A DNA stretch of 64,000 nucleotides from JBJXHN01 sp046233135 (GCA_046233135.1 JBJXHN010000003.1:124001-188000); one strand, 5' to 3'; positions 54,226-63,437 are shown, counted from the stretch's first letter. The notes: generated by a model not told the origin, from the sequence alone. Program-made: numbers and translations.

Positions 54226-54980
54226 GTTTCCCGATGACCTTCCCCGCGGACAAAACCCTCCTTCTCCTCGGCGGCACATCCGATATCGGCAGGGCCACGG
54301 CGCTGGCCTTCGCCGAGCGGGGCTGGGCGATCCAGCTTGCCGGCCGCGCCTCTGACGCCCTGGACCGGGAAGCCGACCATATCCGCGCCCGGACCGGCGT
54401 GGCCGTCTCCACCCACCCCTTCGACGCTCTGGAACCGGAGACCTTCGCCGTTGTCCTGGACGGCCTGCCGGTCCTGCCTGGCGTGGCCGTCTGCGCCGTC
54501 GGCCTGCTCGGCGACCAGACCCGGGCAGAAGCCGATCCGACGGAAGCCCGGCTGATCCTGCGCAGCAATTTCGAGGGTCCGGCCATCGCCCTGGGGCTGG
54601 TGGCAGAGCGTTTCCTGGCCCGGGGGACGGGCACGATCGTCGGCATTTCCTCGGTCGCGGGGGACCGGGGGCGAGCGACCAACTACGCCTACGGATCCGC
54701 CAAGGCCGGCTTCACGGCGTTCCTGTCGGGCCTGCGCAACCGCTGCGCCCGGCAAGGCGTGCATGTGGTAACCGTCAAGCCCGGCTTCGTGCGCAGCCGC
54801 ATGACCGCGGCGATGGCCCTGCCCGCTCCCCTGACCACTACCCCGGACGTGGTCGCGCGAGCCATCCTGCGGGCCGTCGACCGCAAGCGCGACGTCCTCT
54901 ACGTCAAGGCACGCTGGGGTCTGGTGATGACCCTCATCCGCCTGATCCCGGAACGGCTTTTCAAGGGAATGCGGCTTTGA
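54222..54980 (+). CDS. DprE2-like short-chain dehydrogenase
   Basis: This 252-residue SDR has the cofactor motif LLLGGTSDIGRATALAFAER, catalytic Ser in GISSVAGDRG and Tyr/Lys in YAYGSAKAGF. The C-terminus, DVLYVKARWGLVMTLIRLIP, matches DprE2-type enzymes that reduce the keto-sugar lipid formed by DprE1, completing epimerisation to the arabinose form. GTG 54222 overlaps the previous stop; ATG 54234 is an alternative. It is the third gene of a tight UbiA-DprE1-DprE2 set. Confidence 0.87.
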   Translation: MSFPMTFPADKTLLLLGGTSDIGRATALAFAERGWAIQLAGRASDALDREADHIRARTGVAVSTHPFDALEPETFAVVLDGLPVLPGVAVCAVGLLGDQTRAEADPTEARLILRSNFEGPAIALGLVAERFLARGTGTIVGISSVAGDRGRATNYAYGSAKAGFTAFLSGLRNRCARQGVHVVTVKPGFVRSRMTAAMALPAPLTTTPDVVARAILRAVDRKRDVLYVKARWGLVMTLIRLIPERLFKGMRL

Positions 54981-54988
54981 ACACGGTC

Positions 54989-55656
54989 ATGACAGAATCC
55001 GCCGACTTACCGGGGAACCGTTTCTCCCTGTCAGCGGGTGTCGAGATCGGCCTGTGCCTCAGCATTCTTTAAGTACCCGCGATGCGGATGGTCGCCAAAC
55101 TTACCGCGCCCTCCCTCGCCATCGCGGCGGTCCCTGTGGTGATGACAGGTGCCGCCCTGGCCCTGATTTGCGGCCTGCTCGCCACGGCGCGCGTGAACTT
55201 CCTGGTGCCCCCCCTCTGCTGACCCTTTATGTGGCCATGCATCAGCCAAGGCGGGCTTTGGGATTCGGCATTATCGCCATTACGGTCGCCCTTGGCGTGA
55301 TGGGAGCGATTTATCTTTGGGATCCCCGTCACTTCACGCCCCTCCATCTGATCGGCAAAGCGAGCACGAAACATGCTCCCGACGGGCGGAACAGCGCCAT
55401 GCTTGCGGTCACAGTGATCATCAGTGTTGCCACGGCCTTGTCGACGGTCCGCGAAACCCGCAAGGATCTGGACTTCGCACCAAAGGGCCTGCTCTACTCG
55501 CTTGCTCCGGGACTCGTCGGACTGGCGCTTCTCGGCTTAATTTTTGCCTCAAAAGGCCAGATGAGTAAGTGGGAAGGAGCAACCTATCTCATGCCATTTC
55601 TGCCCTTGGCATGTATGATCCTGGCCACCCATTGGCGGCGAGCAAGAGAGGACTGA
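54989..55656 (+). pseudogene. Decayed membrane-protein gene (in-frame stop and frameshift)
   Basis: The frame from ATG 54989 (MTESADLPGNRFSLSAG) meets TAA at 55070-55072, continues in the same frame from 55073 through VPAMRMVAKLTAPSLAIAAV to a TGA after a run of seven C at 55208-55214, and then resumes one frame over (LLTLYVAMHQPRRALGFGII) to a stop at 55656. Joined, it would give about 220 residues with four or five hydrophobic helices and no recognised family. It lies 8 bases after the DprE2-like gene and 1 base before the next, so an intact version was probably part of this operon. A sequencing error in the C run could explain only the frameshift. Confidence 0.6.
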
Positions 55657-55657
55657 C

Positions 55658-57043
55658 GTGGCGGAACGCACGGTGATCGGCGAACGGTTGGGCGACAGCG
55701 AAGTCGTGGCCGCCCTGCCGTCCCTGTTACGCAAAACCGGCCGGGCGGTATCGGGAATGCTGCCCCATGCGACGCACAAGCGGCTGCACCGGGCGATCGA
55801 ACGCCTGTTTCCCCGCTTGCGCATCATCGAATCCCAGGTGATGCCGCCCGACAACCTGCTGCTCCAGAACCTGTCCCTGGAAGAGGCCCTGTCCGATCCC
55901 GACGCCGTGGAGCGCGGATGGACGGTGTTCCAGGCGGGCTGGCAGACCAAGCTGATCGTCGTTCTGGACGAAGACGGCGACCCCATTCCCTATGGCAAGA
56001 ACGGCCTGGAAACGGCGGCCTGCGGCCTGTCCATGGATGACGTGGAACACGGTCTGGTCACCATGGCCGCCGACCGCATGTTCTCCGGCAACGAACTGGG
56101 GCTGGAAAAGCTGGACGACCATCTGGGCGGTCTGGCAGACCTGCCCCGCCTGCGCGTGATCGCCGGCATGGATGCCCTGCGCCTGCAGGATCTGAAGGAG
56201 GCCTGGGGCGCCAAGTTCGTCCGCGAGCTGCTGCGCCTGGACCAGGAGCACCTGGAGGCGCTGGCCAGCCTGAAGGGCTATGCGCTGCACGCCCTGCGTC
56301 AGTCCATGGGCCGGGAATTCATTGAGATTCTGGACTGGGAGCCCGCCCGCCTGCGCGCCCTCGCCGAGGGGTTCTCCTGCGTCGAACAATACCGCGACCT
56401 CGGCCCCTATCTGGCCACCGTCTCCGACCCCGAAAGCATCCTGGCCATGGGCCGCTGGGAAACCCGGGATATCACCGATCAGGTCAACAAGGCGCGGCGG
56501 AAGAAGGGGCGCGAAGTGCTGCGCGGCCGGCGGTTCGAAACGGATATCGCGGTGGTGCGCCACGTCATGGGCAAGCACTTCGAAACCCTGCTGGATACCC
56601 CGCCCGGCCTGCTCGACGCCGTGGGCCGGGTGGTCGCCACCACCCGCCACCTGAAGGGCCATGAGCGCAAGGACCGCTACGAGCAGGTTTCCAAATTCGC
56701 CGACCGCTACATCGAATACCTGACCCCTCAGAATGTGGAAGCCCTGGGCCTGCATAAGGACAACCCGGCCCTGACCGACGACAACGCCGCCGAAGAAGGC
56801 CACGGCATCACCTTCGGCGAGGCCCTGCGTCTGCTCGACGGCCTGTGGAACAAGAAAGGCTTCGGCCGCGCCTTCTTCGAAGGTCCCTTCCAGACCGACG
56901 ACGGCGCGGCGGCCATGCGGGGCCTGTCCGACGACTTCCTGGACATGAAAAAACGCGGCTCGGTCAATGGCGCGGAGGTGGACAAGATCCTCGCCTCCAC
57001 CAGCCTGATGGACAAGTACATCAAGAAATACAGCACCATCTAG
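55658..57043 (+). CDS. Uncharacterised 461-aa protein
   Basis: GTG 55658 has AGAGAGGA upstream. The product is soluble, mainly helical, with many short charged helices and no signal peptide or membrane segment. No domain is recognised. Visible segments include PLRIIESQVMPPD-like N-terminal residues (PRLRIIESQVMPPDNLLLQN), DEDGDPIPYGKNGLETAACG, and a conserved-looking C-terminal part LDGLWNKKGFGRAFFEGPFQ. Its stop codon TAG is the first three bases of the 119-bp dispersed repeat, so the original end may have been altered. Confidence 0.75.
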   Translation: MAERTVIGERLGDSEVVAALPSLLRKTGRAVSGMLPHATHKRLHRAIERLFPRLRIIESQVMPPDNLLLQNLSLEEALSDPDAVERGWTVFQAGWQTKLIVVLDEDGDPIPYGKNGLETAACGLSMDDVEHGLVTMAADRMFSGNELGLEKLDDHLGGLADLPRLRVIAGMDALRLQDLKEAWGAKFVRELLRLDQEHLEALASLKGYALHALRQSMGREFIEILDWEPARLRALAEGFSCVEQYRDLGPYLATVSDPESILAMGRWETRDITDQVNKARRKKGREVLRGRRFETDIAVVRHVMGKHFETLLDTPPGLLDAVGRVVATTRHLKGHERKDRYEQVSKFADRYIEYLTPQNVEALGLHKDNPALTDDNAAEEGHGITFGEALRLLDGLWNKKGFGRAFFEGPFQTDDGAAAMRGLSDDFLDMKKRGSVNGAEVDKILASTSLMDKYIKKYSTI

Positions 57044-57159
57044 ATCAAACTGCCTTAAATCTGCATCGATTTACGGCAGGCACTTTGATCTAGAATCATA
57101 TGGTTACAGCATCGAGTGGACCGGAAAACCGGTGCCCACTTTTCCGCTCGATGCTGTAG
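57041..57159 (-). repeat. Dispersed 119-bp composite palindromic repeat, copy B
   Basis: This is the reverse complement of copy A (27167-27285), about 87% identical. Sub-element 1 (57041-57092) has 15-bp ends TAGATCAAACTGCCT and AGGCACTTTGATCTA. Sub-element 2 (57107-57157) has 11-bp ends ACAGCATCGAG and CTCGATGCTGT around GGAAAACCGG. The next 100 bases carry further short hairpins (for instance GCGGACG and CGTCCGC near 57173). Confidence 0.85.
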
Positions 57160-57258
57160 GGCAAATCCCGAGCGGACGGAATCGTCCGCGACGACGTATT
57201 TTCTTTAAAACCAATATCCCAGAGCGGACGAAGCGACCGTAAGGGAGCGAAGAACGCT

Positions 57259-58062
57259 CTAGACAAGGGTTTCCTCGCGGCTGTGCACCGCTCCCCCCGC
57301 CGCATCCACCGTGTGGAGGCGATAGGGATGGGGGGCTTCGCAGAAGGACCGGGCCGTGCAGAAGGTTGCGTTGCCCACGGTCACCGGTTCGCTCCCCTGG
57401 TGCCAGTGGCCCGAGAGCACCAGCCGCGTGCCCGCTGCGGCTGCCAGAGCCGCCGTCATCTCCTCTGCCTCGGCATAGTTCAGGGGGTAGCCGGTCTCCA
57501 GCGGCGGGTGGACCACGTAGTGCTGCAAATGGACCTCCACCGGCGCCGGTCCCCGCGCGGCATCTGCACCGGTCAGCAGCGCCTCGAAACGCTGCCGTTC
57601 GGCCCCTTTGCGGCGGGCCTGGAAGCGCCCCGGCTCCTCCCAGTCGTGGAAGGCATGCACGGCAACCCCGTTCAGTTCCATAGCCCGGGGCCGGTCGCCG
57701 AAGACCCGGTCGAAGGCCGCCGCGTGGTCGTGATTGCCCGGCAGCACCATCCACGGCCGCCCGGTCCGCTCCAGCCAGGTCCGCAGCAGCCGGTAGTCCC
57801 CCACCGCCGCCTCTTCCATCGCCGCCAGACCGGCGCCAGGGTCGGGGCCGAGGTCGGCGCCGGGCTCGGCGTTCAGCAGGACATCGGGAACGTCCAGCAG
57901 GTCGCCGGTCATCACCACCATATCCGGCGCGAGTCGGACGAATCGGCCGAGCAGCTCGTCCAGCAGATCGGGGACGGCACGGGACAGGCGGTCGCTCTTG
58001 CGGCTGGCGCCGGGCTGAACCCGGCGCATGTGCAGGTCGGTCAGGTGAAGCAGGCGGATCAC
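57259..58062 (-). CDS. Calcineurin-like metallophosphoesterase (CpdA-like)
   Basis: This 267-residue enzyme has the complete two-metal motif set: LTDLHM at the N-terminus, VMTGDLLD, LPGNHDH, His in YVVHPPL and SGHWHQG. The layout is that of class III cyclic-nucleotide phosphodiesterases, but the substrate cannot be fixed from sequence. GTG 58062 (VIRLLHLTDLHM) follows GAGGG at 9 bases and gives the normal family start; the frame extends upstream to an ATG at 58131. It is divergent from the diguanylate cyclase gene. Confidence 0.87.
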   Translation of the reverse strand: MIRLLHLTDLHMRRVQPGASRKSDRLSRAVPDLLDELLGRFVRLAPDMVVMTGDLLDVPDVLLNAEPGADLGPDPGAGLAAMEEAAVGDYRLLRTWLERTGRPWMVLPGNHDHAAAFDRVFGDRPRAMELNGVAVHAFHDWEEPGRFQARRKGAERQRFEALLTGADAARGPAPVEVHLQHYVVHPPLETGYPLNYAEAEEMTAALAAAAGTRLVLSGHWHQGSEPVTVGNATFCTARSFCEAPHPYRLHTVDAAGGAVHSREETLV

Positions 58063-58398
58063 GGAACGGAACCCTCGGAGCAGGACGCGGCGGACAGACC
58101 GCAGCCAAGCGCGAAACCGGCGTCCATGCAAGCGAAGGAGCCGTGACGCCCATCCCGCCCGCGCCGCCCCCTGCCCCCCTTGGCTCCGTCAGCCGCCATT
58201 CTGGCCGAAAGGCTGCGGTTGACCGCCGCTCCCATCCAGGTCTCTATGCGAAAGGTCATGGACGCCCGGCTGGTGGCGGCGTTAGGCTATGGGTTTCCGA
58301 ACGACCGATCCGGCCGTCCTGGCCCTTGCGACCGCCTTGGCCCTGTCGGCCCCGCCGGACCTCATCGGCCCCTCACCCCGTTCCGAAGCAGAGCGATC
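58063..58398. other. 336-bp divergent intergenic region
   Basis: It lies between the metallophosphoesterase and diguanylate cyclase genes. Open frames here are upstream extensions of those two genes without ribosome-binding sites. No distinctive operator or RNA structure was seen. Confidence 0.4.
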
Positions 58399-59331
58399 AT
58401 GACCCGTTCCGACCCTGCGACCTCTTCCGGCTTCCGGGAGACCTGGCTGGCGACGCAGGACGCCATCCCCTTCCCGGCGTATGTGGCTGACCCCCGCCAC
58501 CTGACACTGCTGGCGGTCAATGCGGCGATGCACCTGATAACGGGAGCGAAGGTGGGAGAGGCCTGCCATCAGGCGATCTACGGTCAGGCGGAGCGCTGCG
58601 CCCACTGCCCGCTTCAGGCGATGCTGGCGGAGACCAACGGCCCGACCAAGCGCCTGATCGAGCATCATGACGAGACGCGGAACCGCTGGTACCGGCTGGA
58701 AGAGATCCTGATTCCCTGGCACGACGGCCGGGTGGCGAAATATTCCATTGCGGTGGACACGACGGACCTGCGCGAGACCCGCGCGGCCCTGACGGCGACG
58801 CGGGACGCGCTGACCCGCAAGACCCGGGACCTGGAGCGCCTGGAGGTGACCGACCCGATGACGGGCCTGTCCAACCGCCGACGGCTGGAGGACCTGTTCG
58901 CGCTGGAGGTGGACCGGGCGGAACGCTACGGCAAGCCGCTGTCGGTGATCCTGTGCGACATCGACGGCTTCCGGGAGATCAACGAGACCCTGGGTCATCT
59001 GGCGGGTGACGCGGTCCTGGCCCTGATGGCCGCCAACCTGAGCGAGGGGGTGCGCCATGTGGACTTGGTGGGCCGCTGGGGCAGCGAGGAATTCGCCATC
59101 CTCTGCCCGGAAACGAACCTTGAGGGAGCGTTGAACCTGGCGGAAAAGCTGCGCACGACGGTCGCGACCTGCGAGGTGCCGAATGTGGGGTGCAAGACGG
59201 CGTCGTTCGGCGTCGCGTCCTACCGCATCGGCGAGCGGCCCTCGGACCTGATGTCCCGCGCCGACCGCGCCCTCACCCGCGCCAAGGAGCGCGGCCGAAA
59301 CCGGGTGGAGGGCGAACGCCCGGGGGGATGA
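58399..59331 (+). CDS. Diguanylate cyclase with Cys-rich PAS-like domain
   Basis: The 310 residues start at ATG 58399 (MTRSDPATSSGFRETW). Residues about 18-120 form a PAS-like sensor with clustered cysteines (EACHQAIYGQAERCAHCPLQ). A short coiled coil (about 120-150) leads to a GGDEF domain starting DPMTGLSNRRRLEDLF. The active-site loop is GRWGSEEFAI, a GSEEF variant of GGEEF. The metal-binding Asp is in ILCDIDGFREINE, and an I-site RxxD is not evident. Cysteines arranged as C-x11-C-x2-C suggest metal, heme or redox sensing, but this is inference. The substrate GTP and product cyclic-di-GMP follow from the family. Confidence 0.87.
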   Translation: MTRSDPATSSGFRETWLATQDAIPFPAYVADPRHLTLLAVNAAMHLITGAKVGEACHQAIYGQAERCAHCPLQAMLAETNGPTKRLIEHHDETRNRWYRLEEILIPWHDGRVAKYSIAVDTTDLRETRAALTATRDALTRKTRDLERLEVTDPMTGLSNRRRLEDLFALEVDRAERYGKPLSVILCDIDGFREINETLGHLAGDAVLALMAANLSEGVRHVDLVGRWGSEEFAILCPETNLEGALNLAEKLRTTVATCEVPNVGCKTASFGVASYRIGERPSDLMSRADRALTRAKERGRNRVEGERPGG

Positions 59332-59739
59332 AGGGAGACGCGCCGCCTATGGGGCCGGTTCGAGTTGCTCGCTTCTGCCCGGTTGCTCGGGGGGAGATCG
59401 GGTGGGAGCGGTGTGGAGGTTGTTGCCGTCTGATGTGGGCCGGGAGCAGACGGGCGGGTTTCGGCCTCAGCAATTGGCAGAGCAGACATTTGCGTTTAAT
59501 AGGTGCATAGTCGCTTTGAACCCTTACTTGCCGTCACAATGTGCAGTTCTCAAGTGGTAGGGGTGGAAACCCACCTAACCGTTGCCTGGCATTCTATTCC
59601 CCTGGCGCCGTCTCAATGGGATGTGACGTTATTCGTGGCGCAGAATCTCCGTCTGGGGTAGAGAGTTTCTCAGTTACTGAACCGCCCGCAGAGTCGGGTA
59701 TTTTGTGATTCGGGCAACACGTGTGAAAAGGGGGTGAGC
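59332..59739. other. 408-bp spacer at the left edge of a lower-GC segment
   Basis: No gene is seen. The GC content falls through this spacer from the level of the upstream genes to that of the IetAS-like pair. It may contain the junction of an acquired segment and the ietA promoter; no tRNA, integrase site or clear direct repeat could be identified. Confidence 0.45.
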
Positions 59740-60753
59740 ATGATGACGACACGGCAAATTCTCGCCCTTCTCAATTCGCACATTGAGGGCGACGAGGACC
59801 AGTTCCTGTCAGTAGCATTGCAGATCGCCGCACAGCAGGCCCGTGAGGGCAAGCCCGATGATGCGGAGAAGCTGAAGCACCTCGTGCAGAAGGCCCGCGA
59901 TCAGCGCCGCCTTGGATCTCCGGCGAGCGGACAAACCCCGATCCCGATGGCCCGACCGCGTGCCGAGCTTCAAGGGCTTGTTGAAAGCACCTATCCCAAG
60001 ACGAACTTGGCGAACATGGTGCTGGCGGATGATGTAAGAAACCGTCTGGCCCGCGTAGTACGGCAACAGCAGGAGCGTGCCACATTGCGGGACTTTGGAC
60101 AGAAGCCTGCGACCCATTTGCTTCTTGTCGGGCCTCCGGGAACAGGCAAGACCATGACAGCCTCGGCGCTGGCCGGGGAGCTCCGGCTGCCTTTGTTTAC
60201 TGTCCGGCTCGAATCCCTGTTCAGCCGCTATTTCGGCGAGACGGCAGCGAAAATGCGTATTTTGTTCGATCAGGTCGCGCAAACGAGGGGCGTTTATCTG
60301 CTCGACGAGTTCGATGCCATCGGGGCGCGCCGAGGCGATCCGAATGACGTGGGTGAAATTCGCCGGGTGCTCAATTCTGTTCTTGCCTTCATGGAAGAGC
60401 CAAACGCCACGGATAGTCTAGTGTTGGCCGCGACAAACCACGTCGAAATTCTTGACGAGGCGTTGGCGCGCCGCTTCGATGAAGTAATTGAATATGTGTT
60501 GCCAGACCCTGCGGCTGCGCGTGCGATCATCGAAAAGCGGCTCGGCAAGTTCAAGTTGACTGCACGGTCATGGTCCGGTTTGGCTCCTGCGTTTGACGAC
60601 TTGAGCCCCGGGGAACTGGTCCGGGCAGCGGATTCTGTTGTGAAAGACGCAATTATTGACGGTGCGACAAAGATTTCGGCTGACGCGATGCGCTCTGCTC
60701 TGCATGATCGCCAGACGTTTAAGGGTAAGTTTCGAAAAAGCCCCAATCTTTAA
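59740..60753 (+). CDS. ietA: IetA-like AAA+ ATPase
   Basis: The 337 residues begin at ATG 59740 (or 59743) after AAGGGGG. The AAA+ core has Walker A VGPPGTGKTMTA (residues 131-138), Walker B VYLLDEFDAIG (Asp189-Glu190), sensor 1 LAATNHVEILDEALARRFDE with the arginine finger region, and a C-terminal helical lid. The N-terminal 100 residues are helical. In the IetAS system, first described on Agrobacterium Ti plasmids and later listed among antiviral systems, an AAA ATPase is paired with a subtilisin-like protease; the next gene, 53 bp away, is such a protease. Confidence 0.85.
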   Translation: MMTTRQILALLNSHIEGDEDQFLSVALQIAAQQAREGKPDDAEKLKHLVQKARDQRRLGSPASGQTPIPMARPRAELQGLVESTYPKTNLANMVLADDVRNRLARVVRQQQERATLRDFGQKPATHLLLVGPPGTGKTMTASALAGELRLPLFTVRLESLFSRYFGETAAKMRILFDQVAQTRGVYLLDEFDAIGARRGDPNDVGEIRRVLNSVLAFMEEPNATDSLVLAATNHVEILDEALARRFDEVIEYVLPDPAAARAIIEKRLGKFKLTARSWSGLAPAFDDLSPGELVRAADSVVKDAIIDGATKISADAMRSALHDRQTFKGKFRKSPNL

Positions 60754-60806
60754 ACCTTCCCGCCGAGCGTGAACAACTAGCCTATTGACTAGAAGAGCAG
60801 GTTCCA

Positions 60807-63356
60807 ATGGCCGATCAAGGCGATTTCGACGCGCGCAAACATGTGCATATTTCGTTCGATGCTTTTCGGGATGGGATTGGCTATTCTTTTCCTCGGCGAA
60901 AAATTGAGCCCAAACCGCTTCGCGATGATTACGCGACACATGCCAAAAGTCTCCTAGATCAACTAACCACAGCACTCGGTGATATTCCACTTGCCGGGCA
61001 GGATACACGCTTGCCAGTTGCGGGACTAAAGGCAGGGGCTATCGTCGAGGTGGGGACTGTGCCGCCGGCAGAGGATAGTCGCGTACAAGCCGTTAAGCTG
61101 CCGAAGGGGTTGGAGTTCCCAGCGCAGGAGGTCGTTGTGCTGCGGTCAGAGAGGCGCGACGACCGAACTGAAAGCGCGCTTCTCTTTGTGCCGGATGATG
61201 CCCGGGCCTTTTTGCAAGGCCGCATTCGCTCCTATGGGCAGCCACGGGGCAATCAACCACCGGCAGATGTGGACAAGTTCGAGAAGGTCGAGACCATCCG
61301 TGCAGCAGAGGCTTACGCCTTGTTTGTCGGCAAAGTTGATTTCGCGTCCCCGGAACCCCTGTGGTGGGAGCTTTGGGTGCGGCATGACGGCAGAATAGCC
61401 GAAGGGGTTGCGGTAGCCGCGCGGCTGGCGGAACTCGATGTGCACGAAGACAGGCTCCTTTTCCCCGATACCACGGTGCTTTTCGTTCACGCTTCTGCCG
61501 AGGGAATTACCAGATTCGTCGGGCGTATCCCGGGGGCTATTGCAGAGATCAGGACGGCAACAGGCACAATTGAACCCTTCCTCGACAGAGGGGCGAAGGG
61601 GCTCGGGCCGCAGGATTGGACCGTAGACCTTGCCAAGCGCATCGTCCCGCCGCCGCAGGACGCCAATGCGGTCTGTGCGCTTGATACCGGCATCTCAGCG
61701 CAGCACCCGCTTATAGCTCCCGGTCTACGCGGTGCTTGGGCCTATGATACGGCTTGGGGTGCGGACGATCACTATCCCCAAGGCGGGCATGGCACGCCTC
61801 TCGCAGGGTTGGCGCTTTATGGCGATCTTGAACCCCTAATGAACGACACGCGGCAGGTGCAACTTACCCATGCCATCGAGTCCATGAAACTGCTGCCGCC
61901 AAGAGGCTTTCCGAAGACGAAGCCGCCGAGTTATGGGGTTGTGACTGAAGGCGCTGTTGGCTTGGTGGAGGCAGAGAGACCGAATGTGAGCCGCGCATTC
62001 TGTCTCGCTAATTCGGCTCGTGATTTTCCGCCAGAGCGGCCATCCAGTTGGAGTGGGGCATTGGATCAGATCGCGTCAGGCTCTATGCCCGGCGATCAGG
62101 CAGAGGGGGTTCCGGCGGCCGAGCATCCGAAACGGCTGATGGTGGTAGCGACCGGCAATATGCCCGGCGGCAAGTTCGCCGATGTGCAACGTTCGCACCC
62201 TCTCGAAGACCCGTCACAAAGCTGGAACGCGCTCACCATCGGCGGGTTCACCCGCAAAGACACACCACCAACAAAACCGCCGGGGCTGAAGCCGGTGGTG
62301 CCTGCAAACCACCGCAGCCCGTTTAGCTTGGGATCGCAATCGCTTTCGTCTGACCTCACCCCGATCAAGCCAGAGGTGCTGTTCGAAGCAGGTAACATGA
62401 TGGCCGATCCCTCCGGGTATTGCGATTGGGAACCGTCGGTTTCCCTTCTCGCGCCGGGCTCCAATGTCGTGCACGAGCCGCTTGTGCCGTTCTGGGCGAC
62501 CAGCGCAGCGGCGGGGTTGGCAGGGCACTTCGTTGGCGCGCTGCAAGCCGCTTTGCCGGACCTATGGCCCGAGACGCACAGAGCACTGGTGGTTGATTCT
62601 GCGCATTGGCCCGAACCGATCCGCAAACTGCTGATCGGCAGGGGCGATCACTGGAAGACCGGCAAGAATGCGACCAAGGCCAAGAAGCAGGAGATTCTTC
62701 GTGAAGTTGGATACGGGGTTCCCGACCTGCAACGCGCGATAAACTCAGCGAGCAACGACGTGACGCTGATCGCGCAGGCCCTGATCCAGCCGTTTGTGAT
62801 CAGCGAGAGCGGTGGGCCTGTCTTTAACGAGATGCACTTCTACGACCTACCGTGGCCTAAGGCGGCGCTTGAAAAGATCGAAAACGGCATCGTCACCATG
62901 AAAGTGACGCTTTCCTATTTCGTCGAACCGAACTTGTCAGGTCGTGCGGCAACCCGTCCTGAGACCTATCGGTCCTTCGGTCTCCGGTTTGCAATGAAGA
63001 AGCGAAGTGACTCAAAGGAGCAGTTCAAACGCAAGGTTTCAGGCCAGCAGGTTCAGGATACGCCCGACCTGCAGCAGGAAAGTGATTACTGGCTACTTGG
63101 CTCGAATGCGGCGCAGGCCGGGTCCCTTCATTGCGACTTGTGGCGCGGGCGCGGGATTGACCTCGCCCTGCATGATGCTATCGGGGTCTTTCCTGTTACC
63201 GGCTGGTGGAAGACACATCCAGGCCAAAAGCGGTTCAATGACAAGGGGCGCTATGCCCTGGTTATTTCCATCTCGGCGCCCGAGCACAACGTCGATATGC
63301 ACACCGAGATCAGCGCCCTCGTTGCTGCCAAGATCGCTGCGACCGTAAGTCCGTAG
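60807..63356 (+). CDS. ietS: IetS-like subtilisin (S8) family protease
   Basis: This 849-residue protein has a catalytic triad readable as Asp293 (CALDTGISAQHP), His328 (GGHGTPLAG) and Ser566 (WATSAAAGLAGH). There is no signal peptide, so it acts inside the cell. About 290 residues precede the catalytic domain and 250 follow it, both without recognised domains. In IetAS the protease is the harmful component and the AAA ATPase restrains or directs it. Base composition is lower in GC than the chromosomal genes upstream, consistent with transfer. Confidence 0.85.
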   Translation: MADQGDFDARKHVHISFDAFRDGIGYSFPRRKIEPKPLRDDYATHAKSLLDQLTTALGDIPLAGQDTRLPVAGLKAGAIVEVGTVPPAEDSRVQAVKLPKGLEFPAQEVVVLRSERRDDRTESALLFVPDDARAFLQGRIRSYGQPRGNQPPADVDKFEKVETIRAAEAYALFVGKVDFASPEPLWWELWVRHDGRIAEGVAVAARLAELDVHEDRLLFPDTTVLFVHASAEGITRFVGRIPGAIAEIRTATGTIEPFLDRGAKGLGPQDWTVDLAKRIVPPPQDANAVCALDTGISAQHPLIAPGLRGAWAYDTAWGADDHYPQGGHGTPLAGLALYGDLEPLMNDTRQVQLTHAIESMKLLPPRGFPKTKPPSYGVVTEGAVGLVEAERPNVSRAFCLANSARDFPPERPSSWSGALDQIASGSMPGDQAEGVPAAEHPKRLMVVATGNMPGGKFADVQRSHPLEDPSQSWNALTIGGFTRKDTPPTKPPGLKPVVPANHRSPFSLGSQSLSSDLTPIKPEVLFEAGNMMADPSGYCDWEPSVSLLAPGSNVVHEPLVPFWATSAAAGLAGHFVGALQAALPDLWPETHRALVVDSAHWPEPIRKLLIGRGDHWKTGKNATKAKKQEILREVGYGVPDLQRAINSASNDVTLIAQALIQPFVISESGGPVFNEMHFYDLPWPKAALEKIENGIVTMKVTLSYFVEPNLSGRAATRPETYRSFGLRFAMKKRSDSKEQFKRKVSGQQVQDTPDLQQESDYWLLGSNAAQAGSLHCDLWRGRGIDLALHDAIGVFPVTGWWKTHPGQKRFNDKGRYALVISISAPEHNVDMHTEISALVAAKIAATVSP

Positions 63357-63437
63357 TCATGAGCATATATGTCCGCTTTTGAGGACCAGCAACCGGCGCA
63401 GGAACGACCGACATGGGCGCCAAGCTGCCATCAAGAT

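Noticed and set aside
55054..55656. Single intact 200-residue gene from ATG 55054
   Set aside because: Its first 50 residues are low-complexity Arg/Pro/Asp sequence in the shadow of the real upstream frame; the membrane protein is better explained as frameshifted.
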